A stretch of 50,036 nt of DNA, from positions 1 to 50,036 of the forward strand of contig CALCSS010000042.1 in assembly GCA_937893835.1 (NCBI GenBank), in the 5' to 3' direction. Below, in pieces: positions 35,042 to 43,517 of the stretch. The translations under genes were made by a program, and so were the position numbers. How positions within the stretch are numbered: position 1 is the stretch's first letter; every line of letters starts with the position of its first letter. The notes under the pieces are model-generated. The model was not told the DNA's origin and did not search any database. It saw only the letters and a program-made list of their open reading frames with translations. This DNA is from an uncultured Fidelibacterota bacterium (lineage in GTDB: Bacteria; Fidelibacterota; Marinisomatia; Marinisomatales; UBA1611).

Positions 35042-36589
35042 ATGCAGGGTAAGAAGGTGAACCTTTTTCTGTTGTTTGTCCTGTTTGTTGTTTCTTGTGT
35101 TGATCAGGTCAGAGATGACAACTCGTTCATCATTGCAACCTACGATGATGTAAAAGACTGGGACCCGGCCACGGCTTTTTCATTGGAGGTATTCCCAATG
35201 TCAAATATTTATGAGCCATTATTGTGGCACGACGCTGGTACCGCTCCGGGTCGATTCTTGCCGGGTCTTGCAACAACCTACACAAGTTCATCCGATGGTC
35301 TGACCTGGGAATTCATACTTCGAAAGGGGGTCACTTTTCACGATGGAAGAGCGTTCGACTCTGAATCGGTAAGGTATGTCATCGAAAGAAACAAGCGGAT
35401 GAATGGAGGTGGAAGCTATATTTGGGACTCTGTTGACCAGGTTATTACCGATGGTCCCCACAAGGTGATCTTCAAACTCTCGTCGCCCGTTCCCCTGGAC
35501 AAGATAGTTAGCTCTCAATACGGAGCGTGGATGTATTCACCTGAAATATCAGAGCTTTCTAAGGATTCTTTACAAAGTGGATATGGTAGTGGCACGGGGC
35601 CATATCAATTTAAAAAATGGACCAAAAATAAACATATCAAACTTCAAAGGTATGATGATTATTGGGCCGGATGGAACAGAGAGGATCACTTTGACTCAAT
35701 TATCATAAAGGTCGTATCAGAATCGTCAACTCGCCTACAGATGATAGAGGGCGGATTGGTTGACTATGCCCTATTAATCCCCGTACAGCTACTAGAAAGG
35801 TTGGACAACAACCCCTCCATAAGTGTATCATATCGCCCATCTTGGATCAATCATTTCTACTTACTAAACACCAAAAAACCACCCACTGATAATATTTGGG
35901 TTCGTCGAGCCATTGCCGCGATAATGGATCGAAAGACCATAGCTGACCATGTCTACCTTGAGGCTGGTAAAGAGGCAAGGGGCCTCATACCTGACAATAT
36001 GCCACTATTTGAGGCACCTGACAGCCTTGTTCCTTTCAGTCTGGATATGGGTAAGAGATTTCTTGATAGGTCGGGGATTACAACAAAAAACATCAGTGCC
36101 GACATCTCTTATGTTTCGACATCTGAAGAATATAGACTAACATCTTTTCTTTTGATGGACAACCTTAGAAAAATTGGACTGGACCTTGATCTAAAGCCCG
36201 GTCTTTGGTCGTCGAACTGGGACAAGGCCAGAAGGCTCGAAACCGCTTCCAATATAATTTCCATGGCATGGTGGCCAACACTATCGTCTCCATCTGATTG
36301 GTTTTTCGGGTTGTATAAGACAGAGGAGAGTCCACTTTTTAATCTTTCATACTACAGCAACCCCATTGTGGACTCACTTATCAACACAGCATGGAAAAAC
36401 GAATCAATATATCCTGAAAGGTCTAGGAATCTATACAAGGAAATACAAGAGAAACTCATCAATGATTGTGTTGTCATACCAGTAGTTGACATAAACGTTC
36501 AATCAGTGCACAAGAAAAACATAACAGGTCTAAGAAATAACCCAGCATATTCAACGCTTTTGATCTATCATCTTGGAAGGGGACAGTGA
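35042..36589 (+). CDS. ABC transporter substrate-binding lipoprotein, peptide family 5
   Basis: The open frame begins at 34958, but starting at ATG 35042 gives MQGKKVNLFLLFVLFVVSCV, a lipoprotein signal with lipobox VVSC. GTG 35057 is also possible and has AGGG seven bases before it. The 515-residue protein has the SBP_bac_5 signatures ILRKGVTFHDGRAFDSESVRYVIERN and GTGPYQFKKW. These proteins capture oligopeptides, nickel chelates or sugars and deliver them to a DppBC-type permease. Its stop overlaps the GTG start of the permease gene, so this is the first gene of the transporter operon. Confidence 0.9.
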   Translation: MQGKKVNLFLLFVLFVVSCVDQVRDDNSFIIATYDDVKDWDPATAFSLEVFPMSNIYEPLLWHDAGTAPGRFLPGLATTYTSSSDGLTWEFILRKGVTFHDGRAFDSESVRYVIERNKRMNGGGSYIWDSVDQVITDGPHKVIFKLSSPVPLDKIVSSQYGAWMYSPEISELSKDSLQSGYGSGTGPYQFKKWTKNKHIKLQRYDDYWAGWNREDHFDSIIIKVVSESSTRLQMIEGGLVDYALLIPVQLLERLDNNPSISVSYRPSWINHFYLLNTKKPPTDNIWVRRAIAAIMDRKTIADHVYLEAGKEARGLIPDNMPLFEAPDSLVPFSLDMGKRFLDRSGITTKNISADISYVSTSEEYRLTSFLLMDNLRKIGLDLDLKPGLWSSNWDKARRLETASNIISMAWWPTLSSPSDWFFGLYKTEESPLFNLSYYSNPIVDSLINTAWKNESIYPERSRNLYKEIQEKLINDCVVIPVVDINVQSVHKKNITGLRNNPAYSTLLIYHLGRGQ

Positions 36590-37599
36590 TAGCATACTGC
36601 ACAAGGCGACTGATCTCAACGGTATTCGTTTTGATCATTGTGAGCACGATAACATTTTTTCTTTCTCATTCTCTACCGGGCGATCCGGCATCATTGTGGG
36701 TTGGTGACCACCCCACCAAAGAGCAACTAGAGACGGCAAAAAACAAACTGGGCTTTGACAGGCCCCTGATTGAACAATATGTCTCCTTTTTACAAAATGT
36801 AATTACACTTGATCTTGGTGTTTCACTAAGGACGCGCCAACCAGTGCTGACCGAACTGGGTCGTCGATTTTCTGCTACGTTTGAACTGGTCTTTTTTTCT
36901 ATGTTACTAGCTCTGTCTTTCGGTTTTTTTTTAGGGCTTAAAACGGCAATAGCTTCAAATACGAGACCCGATCAAATCATCAGAGGGGTTGGATATTTAG
37001 GATTGTCCTTCCCTGTTTTTTGGTTGGGTATGATCTTACAATTGTTGTTTTTTGGTATTTTACAATGGTTCCCCCTTCAAGGTCGGCACTCTGGTTTTAG
37101 TACGCTTGATATTGACCTATCTATTAATAGTGGTCTGTTTTTGTTTGACACCCTTGCCTCAGGAGAGTGGGAGTTGTTTTGCGATGGACTCACCCATATT
37201 TTTCTGCCAATGATGACACTGGCATTCGGGGTTTTTGGTCTCATACTTCGAACTACGCGCTCAGCAATGATGGAGACCATGTCAGAGCCCTTTTTTAAAA
37301 CATATCTGGCATATGGGTTTGAACCTGCAGAGGCAATTCAGCGATCAGCCTATAAGAACACGCTTGTTCCAGTGTCAACCGTTTCTGGGCTTAGTTTTGG
37401 TCTGATGTTGGGAGGAACCTTTCTCGTAGAATCAATTTTTGATTGGCCGGGACTTGGTCAGTTTAGTGTGCTCTCGATCTTGACGAATGATTTTCCTGCA
37501 ATTATGGGTGTCACCTTATTTTATACCCTAACATATGTTATAATAAACTTTTTTATTGATCTTTTATATCCGATGATCGATCCTAGAATTGGAAGATAG
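36586..37599 (+). CDS. ABC peptide transporter permease, DppB type
   Basis: A 337-residue inner-membrane permease. It has an N-terminal helix (STVFVLIIVSTITFFLSHSLPGDPA, typical of DppB/OppB), the GFDRPLIEQYVSFL segment, and a binding-protein-dependent transport domain. The EAA-like loop is around KTYLAYGFEPAEAIQRSAYKNTLVP. It starts at GTG 36586, overlapping the stop of the binding-protein gene (GTGA). Substrate specificity is set by the binding protein and is unknown. Confidence 0.92.
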   Translation: MIAYCTRRLISTVFVLIIVSTITFFLSHSLPGDPASLWVGDHPTKEQLETAKNKLGFDRPLIEQYVSFLQNVITLDLGVSLRTRQPVLTELGRRFSATFELVFFSMLLALSFGFFLGLKTAIASNTRPDQIIRGVGYLGLSFPVFWLGMILQLLFFGILQWFPLQGRHSGFSTLDIDLSINSGLFLFDTLASGEWELFCDGLTHIFLPMMTLAFGVFGLILRTTRSAMMETMSEPFFKTYLAYGFEPAEAIQRSAYKNTLVPVSTVSGLSFGLMLGGTFLVESIFDWPGLGQFSVLSILTNDFPAIMGVTLFYTLTYVIINFFIDLLYPMIDPRIGR

Positions 37600-37603
37600 A
37601 CCA

Positions 37604-38446
37604 GTGATTAGTTTGGCCAACCTATTAAGAAAAAGATCCTCTCGCATCGCTCTGTCGTTTATAATTTTATTGATCGTCTCATCTGCGGTGGTACCTTTTC
37701 TTTCTCCATACGAAGAGGATCTTTCGGGAGCAGTTCATTTCGATATTGGGGGCCAGCCCCCTTCTTTGCGGCACTGGTTTGGAACTGATACTGCGGGGCG
37801 CGACCTATTCACATTGACGATTCATGCGGGACTATCTTCGCTGAAGGTGGCCTTTGGTGTTGTCTTTTTATCAATTTTCATCGGTGCCCCCATCGGTATG
37901 TTTTCAGGAATTTCAAGTAAGAGAACCGATGAGGTCTTTATGCGTATAACAGATGGCTTTCTTGCTTTTCCACCATTGATATTGCCGCTTGTGATAACAT
38001 CGGCACTGGGTCCATCATTAAACAATGTCATCATTGGAATATCAATTTCTTGGTTTCCTTGGTATGTTCGAATTGTTCGTTCACAGACACTGATAATATC
38101 CTCAATGGGCTACGTTTCAATGTCCAAGAGTATGGGAGCGGGGAAATTACATATTATGAAAAAACATATTCTTCCCAACAGCATTGGTCCTGTTCTTGTT
38201 CAGGGGACGATAGACGCCGGTTATGCGATCCTTACTGCCGCAGGGCTTTCATTCATAGGTCTTGGCGCGCAACACCCAGAGACAGAGTGGGGCCTACTTC
38301 TCACCCAATCACGTGCGCAGTTCATAAATCATTGGTGGGAGGTGTTCTTCCCTGGCTTGTTTATTGTCCTTACGGTCATTTCGTTCAATGTTCTTGGCGA
38401 TGATCTAAGAGGCTCTATTAATTCCAAGGGGCATAAAAAACAATGA
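37604..38446 (+). CDS. ABC peptide transporter permease, DppC type
   Basis: A 280-residue permease with an N-terminal helix, the DppC/OppC block HWFGTDTAGRDLFT and a transport domain. Its EAA loop is MSKSMGAGKLHIMKKHILPN, followed by GLSFIGLGAQHPETEWGLLL. I start at GTG 37604 with GGAAGA seven bases or so upstream; a TTG at 37589 in frame would overlap the previous gene by 11 bases. Its stop overlaps the ATG of the ATPase gene (ATGA). Confidence 0.92.
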   Translation: MISLANLLRKRSSRIALSFIILLIVSSAVVPFLSPYEEDLSGAVHFDIGGQPPSLRHWFGTDTAGRDLFTLTIHAGLSSLKVAFGVVFLSIFIGAPIGMFSGISSKRTDEVFMRITDGFLAFPPLILPLVITSALGPSLNNVIIGISISWFPWYVRIVRSQTLIISSMGYVSMSKSMGAGKLHIMKKHILPNSIGPVLVQGTIDAGYAILTAAGLSFIGLGAQHPETEWGLLLTQSRAQFINHWWEVFFPGLFIVLTVISFNVLGDDLRGSINSKGHKKQ

Positions 38447-40020
38447 GAGAGGTACTCTTGAAGATCTCTGATCTCAGCGTAACCAGCAACAAAGAGAACG
38501 AGACAACAACCATTCTAAACAACATTGACCTTACGATCCACAAAAACGAGACGGTTGGTCTAATAGGAGAGACCGGTTGTGGCAAGAGCATGTTGGGGTG
38601 GGCGCTTATGGATCTTTTACCAGACGGGTGTGTTTTATCAGGTGGAAACATAACATATGACACCACGCCCATATATGAGATGACCAGCCTAAGAGGCTCA
38701 AGGGTCACAATGATATTTCAAGAACCAATGCAGTCACTAAACCCAACACAGACCATTGGAAAACAAATGACAACCATAGTGGAGAAAAGAGGTCTCAATA
38801 TAGAGACATCGACAAAAGCATATGTAAAAAAATGGTTAGCAAGGGTTCAACTAGATTCTGTTTTCGATATAGGCTCCCGATATCCACATCAACTTTCAGG
38901 GGGGCAAATGCAAAGAGTGATGATAGCTCTGGCAATGTCCATGAGGCCAAAGTTTATCATAGCGGACGAGATAACAACGGGTCTGGATGCAAATATTAAA
39001 CTAGAGATGATGGACCTTTTGTTTTCACTACAAGACGAGTTGGGTGTCGCGGTACTGCTTATCTCACACGACCTTGCTACCATTAGGCGTTATTGTGATC
39101 GCGTGGCCGTTATGAGGTCTGGGGAGGTTCTTGTGGAAGGCAGAACGGACGAGGTCTTTCTCCATCAAAAAGACAAATATATAAGGACATTTATAGATGG
39201 CCAAGAAAGATCAAACAGAAAAATCAAAACGGATAACACAGAGGACCGTGATCATGCGATACTATCCATAAGAGGACTTCATAAATCATATGGAGACAAT
39301 AAAAGCAGACAGTCCGTGGTTAATAATGTATCAATGAACCTATATCGCGGTAAGACCTTGGGTCTCATAGGTGAGTCGGGTAGCGGGAAGAGCACAATTG
39401 CAAGAATGATACTGAACATATTGGAACGCGATTCGGGTAAGATGAAATTATCAATAGACGGGAGCACTACGAAAAACCTGACCTCTCCAAACAAGAAGAT
39501 CGGAGCGGTCTTGCAAGACAGTACGGGGTCGTTGAACCCTAAAATGAATATACAAAATATTCTATCAGAGCCGTTGGAGTTGGTTGGTGTTTCTAATGAA
39601 CGTAAAATAAGGTCTAAGATAAATAAAATGATCAAGAGTGTAGGGCTAAACGAAGATCTCTTAACTCGTTACCCATATTCACTTTCTGGAGGACAAAGAC
39701 AGAGAGTGTCCCTAGCCAGGGCGATGATGATCGACCCTAGAATCATTGTTTTGGACGAACCAACGTCGGCCCTGGATGTCAAGGTTCAGAAAAACATATT
39801 GGAGTTACTCAAATCACTACAAAAGCAGAAAAATTTATCATATCTTTTCATATCCCATGACCTGCCGGTTATATCAGAAATAGCAGATGATGTCGCAGTG
39901 TTGTATGGCGGGGAGATAGTTGAAGTTGGGACGGTCGAGAAGATTTTGAATAACCCAGAACAAGACTATACAAAAAAATTAATAAAGGCCTCCACATGGA
40001 CAGGCCCCCTCAATGCATAA
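38443..40020 (+). CDS. Fused double ABC ATPase of the peptide transporter (DppD-DppF type)
   Basis: One 525-residue polypeptide carries two complete nucleotide-binding domains. The first has Walker A GETGCGKSM near residue 41, signature LSGGQMQRV near 148 and Walker B FIIADEITTGLD. The second has GESGSGKST near 312, LSGGQRQRVSLARAM near 410 and IIVLDEPTSALD. A linker of about 25 charged residues joins them. Fused forms such as YejF/GsiA energise DppBC-like permeases. Each half keeps its switch His (ISHDLA, ISHDLP). Walker B of half one has Ile where Pro is usual after DE. Coupled to permeases by overlap of start and stop codons. Confidence 0.93.
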   Translation: MREVLLKISDLSVTSNKENETTTILNNIDLTIHKNETVGLIGETGCGKSMLGWALMDLLPDGCVLSGGNITYDTTPIYEMTSLRGSRVTMIFQEPMQSLNPTQTIGKQMTTIVEKRGLNIETSTKAYVKKWLARVQLDSVFDIGSRYPHQLSGGQMQRVMIALAMSMRPKFIIADEITTGLDANIKLEMMDLLFSLQDELGVAVLLISHDLATIRRYCDRVAVMRSGEVLVEGRTDEVFLHQKDKYIRTFIDGQERSNRKIKTDNTEDRDHAILSIRGLHKSYGDNKSRQSVVNNVSMNLYRGKTLGLIGESGSGKSTIARMILNILERDSGKMKLSIDGSTTKNLTSPNKKIGAVLQDSTGSLNPKMNIQNILSEPLELVGVSNERKIRSKINKMIKSVGLNEDLLTRYPYSLSGGQRQRVSLARAMMIDPRIIVLDEPTSALDVKVQKNILELLKSLQKQKNLSYLFISHDLPVISEIADDVAVLYGGEIVEVGTVEKILNNPEQDYTKKLIKASTWTGPLNA

Positions 40021-40033
40021 AGAAGAGAGTTTT

Positions 40034-40855
40034 ATGAAAGAACAAATGACAGTTGCCTCGATCCAAATGTTTTCCCAGGGGGACAAAGAGAAGAACCTAA
40101 ACACCATAGAAAAACACCTTACTCACATAAATAAAACATTTTCAGATATCAAAATGGTGGTTTTTCCCGAGCTTGCGGCTCACGGTATAGTTACCGATGT
40201 GTCAAGCGAAGCAGAGGGGATACCGGGTGAACTGACCACCATTTTTTCCAAGATGGCAAAAAAATATGGTCTGTGGTTGATTCCGGGAAGCATCTATGAA
40301 CTATCAAGGGGGGAGGTATTTAACACTACCCCCGTGTTTTCACCCAAAGGCGAACTGGTTGGAAAATATCGCAAGAGATACCCCTGGTGTCCGTATGAAA
40401 AAACAACACCCGGCAAAGATCCCTTTGTGTTTCACATTGAAGGATTTGGGTCCGTTGGGGTCATGATTTGCTACGATATGTGGTTTCCAGAGGTTGCCAG
40501 AGACCTGGTTGGTCAAGGGGCAGAACTTATTATTGTTCCGACCATGACAACAACGGGAGACAGAACACAAGAGAAGGTCTTGGCAAGGTCGACCGCAATA
40601 ACGCAACAGTGTTATGTGGTCTCATGTAACGGTGTAGGCCTTGGTCGCGTAGGGGGGTCACTGATCGTTGACCCTGAGGGAGTCGTTTTACAAGAAAGTG
40701 GTGAGGGTCCATATATGCAAACCGCTGTCATTGATTTTAACAGAATACGTCTTATTAGGGAAATGGGAACCGCAGGGGTTACTACGCCCATAAAGGATTT
40801 TAAACAAAACAAACAAATCTTCTCAATATATAATGAACGAGAAGGCAAAGAATAG
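40034..40855 (+). CDS. Carbon-nitrogen hydrolase (nitrilase superfamily amidase)
   Basis: A 273-residue cytosolic amidase. The catalytic triad is Glu in MVVFPELAAHG, Lys in GKYRKRYPW and Cys in VMICYDMWFPE, with the TMTTTGDRTQEKVLARSTA segment after it. I start at ATG 40034; an earlier ATG at 40013 overlaps the ATPase gene by eight bases. The superfamily hydrolyses amides, carbamoyl groups or nitriles; the substrate is unknown. Tight linkage to the peptide-type ABC transporter suggests it acts on an imported amide-containing compound. This is inference from gene order. Confidence 0.88.
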   Translation: MKEQMTVASIQMFSQGDKEKNLNTIEKHLTHINKTFSDIKMVVFPELAAHGIVTDVSSEAEGIPGELTTIFSKMAKKYGLWLIPGSIYELSRGEVFNTTPVFSPKGELVGKYRKRYPWCPYEKTTPGKDPFVFHIEGFGSVGVMICYDMWFPEVARDLVGQGAELIIVPTMTTTGDRTQEKVLARSTAITQQCYVVSCNGVGLGRVGGSLIVDPEGVVLQESGEGPYMQTAVIDFNRIRLIREMGTAGVTTPIKDFKQNKQIFSIYNEREGKE

Positions 40856-40863
40856 GATTTACC

Positions 40864-41931
40864 ATGTCTGATCTCAAAGAATATTATGACCTGACCGCAT
40901 CCAACCCCGCACTAAGGGGTTTGGTTTTGGTCTTTGCATCCATCATTACAGCAAAACTAGTAGACATGATGTTTACATTTATATTTAAACGCATGGTCAA
41001 AACCACAAAGACAACCCTGGACGATCGTATCCTTCAGCTACTTCACAAGCCCATATTTTACTCCATCCTTTTTATTGGATTTGTCCTATCAATAAAAACC
41101 GTAGCGCTTCCGGACCACATTGAATTTGCCCTGACCGGCACCCTTAAGACCATCACGATCATCATATGGTTATTTGTTATTTCAAAGATATTGGTGATGT
41201 CCATGGATTGGGCGTCAAGACAAACCGCATCAAACAAGATATTGCAAAAGAACACACTACCGCTATTCAACAATTTAGGTAAGATAGCAATTGGTATCTT
41301 TGGCACCTATCTCATATTTCTTAGTTGGAACATCAATATAAATGGTATTCTGGCCTCCGCCGGTGTTTTGGGTGTCGTTTTGGGTCTGGCGGCAAAAGAT
41401 ACGGTGTCTAATTTTTTTGCGGGAATATTTCTTATGGCCGATGCACCCTTCAAAGAGGGTGACTACATTCTTTTAGACACGGGTGAAAGGGGCTATGTCA
41501 AAAAGATGGGACTAAGGTCTACTAGGTTCATGACCCGGGACGACATTGAGATCACCATACCAAATTCAGTGATAGCCGCATCAAAAATAGTAAACGAGAG
41601 TGGGGGGCCGGGCGAGATTGAAAGAGTGCGCATCACCCTTATGGTTGCCTATGACTCTGACCTGGACGATGTAAGGAGTCTGTTGATAGATATTGCAAAG
41701 AAAGAAAACAACGTAATGACAGAGCCTGAGCCAAGGGTCCGGTTTAGAGAGTTTGCAGACCACGGATTAAAACTTCAGCTCCTTTTTTGGATTCACAACC
41801 CAGAGATTCGAGGAAGAACCATTGACGCTGTGAACACAGAAGTATATAAACAAATATCTAAAAGCAAGATCTCGATACCATATCCAACAATGAACGTCCA
41901 CCTATCAAGCGGAACAAATAACGACGAGTGA
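40864..41931 (+). CDS. MscS-family small-conductance mechanosensitive channel
   Basis: A 355-residue membrane protein with four hydrophobic segments before the MscS core. The pore helix TM3 and hinge are in ASAGVLGVVLGLAAKDTVSNFFAGIFLMADAPFKEGDYI (split here across residues about 164-202). A beta domain (GERGYVKKMGLRSTRFMTRDDIEITIPN) and an alpha/beta C-domain follow. MscS channels release osmolytes on hypo-osmotic shock. The ATG has AGGA at a spacing of seven. It is nine bases after the amidase gene and overlaps the symporter gene by four bases, so it is in the same operon. Confidence 0.92.
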   Translation: MSDLKEYYDLTASNPALRGLVLVFASIITAKLVDMMFTFIFKRMVKTTKTTLDDRILQLLHKPIFYSILFIGFVLSIKTVALPDHIEFALTGTLKTITIIIWLFVISKILVMSMDWASRQTASNKILQKNTLPLFNNLGKIAIGIFGTYLIFLSWNININGILASAGVLGVVLGLAAKDTVSNFFAGIFLMADAPFKEGDYILLDTGERGYVKKMGLRSTRFMTRDDIEITIPNSVIAASKIVNESGGPGEIERVRITLMVAYDSDLDDVRSLLIDIAKKENNVMTEPEPRVRFREFADHGLKLQLLFWIHNPEIRGRTIDAVNTEVYKQISKSKISIPYPTMNVHLSSGTNNDE

Positions 41932-43400
41932 CCTTAAAGCTAGTTGTTCTAGTTGTCTATTTTAGCATTCTTCTTGGCATAGGCTACTTCGCCTCAAAGA
42001 AGGTGTCTAACCTTACTGACTATTATGTTGGTGGGAAGAAACTTGGGTACTGGATAGCCGCACTATCAGCAAGAGCAACAGGAGAGTCTGGTTGGCTCTT
42101 GATCGGGGTCACGGGCATGGGTGCGGTCATGGGTGTCAGCGCACTATGGATCGTTGTGGGAGAGGTTCTGGGTGTTTGGGTGTCATGGCAGTTCATGGCT
42201 GTAAAGTTCAAGAGGCTTACCGACCGATACGATTCCATCACGATCTCTGATTTTCTCGTAAGTCACTTTCAATCTACGACACACCTAATGAGGATTGTTT
42301 CTGCAACGGCGCTCTCCTTGTTTGTCGTGATATATGTCAGTGCCCAGATCGACATAACAGGAAAGACCTTTGAGTCCTTTCTTGGTCTGAATTATTATAC
42401 AGGCATTGGTCTAGGATTTGGCATAGTTGTTTTGTATATATTTTTAGGAGGCTTTTTAGCGGTCGCATGGTCAGATCTGTTTCAAGGATCATTGATGTTT
42501 GTGGGGCTTATAGTATTACCTATTGCAACCTATTTAAGTCTTTCAGACCATGCTTCGATCATTGAAAATTTAAAAGACATAGACCCCTCTCTGTTAAGTT
42601 TTTGGGGGAGCGGTGGAGCTACACTGATGAACCTTATGGCAATCATTGGACTCATTTCAATAGGAATTGGGTTTATGGGGTCCCCCCAGGTTTATGTCAG
42701 ATTCATTGCCATAAAAAATGATTCAGAGATCAAAAAAGGAAAATGGGTAGCAATAGCATATACCCTATTGACAGATACTGCAGCGGTTATGATCGGCATT
42801 TTGGGTAGGGTTGTTCTTACAAAGGCGGGAGATTCCCCCGAATTGATCCTGGGAAACATGGGTGAGGATGTCTTGGCCCTGGTTTTGGCCCAGGTCATGC
42901 CCCCAGTAATTATAGGGATATATATCACAGCTGTTCTATCTGCTGTTATGTCAACAGTTGACTCATTGCTTGTTGTTGCATCAAGTGCGGTAACTAGAGA
43001 TTTTTACCAACAGATATTCAATCCAAAAATAGACGAACGATTGCTGGTGTCCTTATCAAAAAAGGTAACACTTCTTTTGGCAGTTCTTGCGCTAGGCGTT
43101 GCCTTAATTGTTTCGTTATTGTCTCCAACAAGGACGGTGTTTTGGTTTGTGATATTTGGATGGTCTGGAATAGCCGCAACCTTTTGTCCCGTTATCATCC
43201 TGTCCCTTTTTTATGAAAAATTTTCAGAAAAGGGAGCAATTACATCGATGGTCACAGGTTTCCTCTGTGTGCCTTTTTTCAAATTTATTGTGCCAAGGCT
43301 TGATGGCATTGGTCCATATATTGACAAACTTGATGTGATGTTTCCATCTGTTGCCCTTGCCATGTTTTGCGGTTGGTTGGTAAGTGCCTACTTGGAATAG
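41928..43400 (+). CDS. Sodium/solute symporter (SSS family, PutP-like)
   Basis: A 490-residue transporter with about 13 hydrophobic helices. SSS signatures are DYYVGGKKLGYWIAALSARATGESGW near the start (residues 31-56), YIFLGGFLAVAWSDLFQG and the sodium-site region ITAVLSAVMSTVDSLLVVASSAVTRDFY. The pattern is close to PutP-type sodium/proline carriers, but substrate is not proven. The GTG start at 41928 overlaps the stop of the channel gene. With the channel it could form an osmolyte uptake/release pair. Confidence 0.92.
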   Translation: MTLKLVVLVVYFSILLGIGYFASKKVSNLTDYYVGGKKLGYWIAALSARATGESGWLLIGVTGMGAVMGVSALWIVVGEVLGVWVSWQFMAVKFKRLTDRYDSITISDFLVSHFQSTTHLMRIVSATALSLFVVIYVSAQIDITGKTFESFLGLNYYTGIGLGFGIVVLYIFLGGFLAVAWSDLFQGSLMFVGLIVLPIATYLSLSDHASIIENLKDIDPSLLSFWGSGGATLMNLMAIIGLISIGIGFMGSPQVYVRFIAIKNDSEIKKGKWVAIAYTLLTDTAAVMIGILGRVVLTKAGDSPELILGNMGEDVLALVLAQVMPPVIIGIYITAVLSAVMSTVDSLLVVASSAVTRDFYQQIFNPKIDERLLVSLSKKVTLLLAVLALGVALIVSLLSPTRTVFWFVIFGWSGIAATFCPVIILSLFYEKFSEKGAITSMVTGFLCVPFFKFIVPRLDGIGPYIDKLDVMFPSVALAMFCGWLVSAYLE

Positions 43401-43421
43401 GGCACATCATAAAAAAAGCCC

Positions 43422-43444
43422 CCGGTTTCACTGGTCTTTATTTT
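43422..43444 (+). terminator. Possible terminator after the transporter operon
   Basis: CCGGT and ACTGG form a 5-bp stem (one G-T pair) with a 3-base loop, followed by TCTTTATTTT. It lies 21 bases past the symporter stop and before the selenoprotein-like gene. The stem is short, so this is tentative. Confidence 0.3.
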
Positions 43445-43517
43445 CTTGAAGAAAACCTATCTATTGTTTATACTCATATTAACCGAAGTCTTTGAATAAT
43501 AACGCCTTGAGGTAAAT

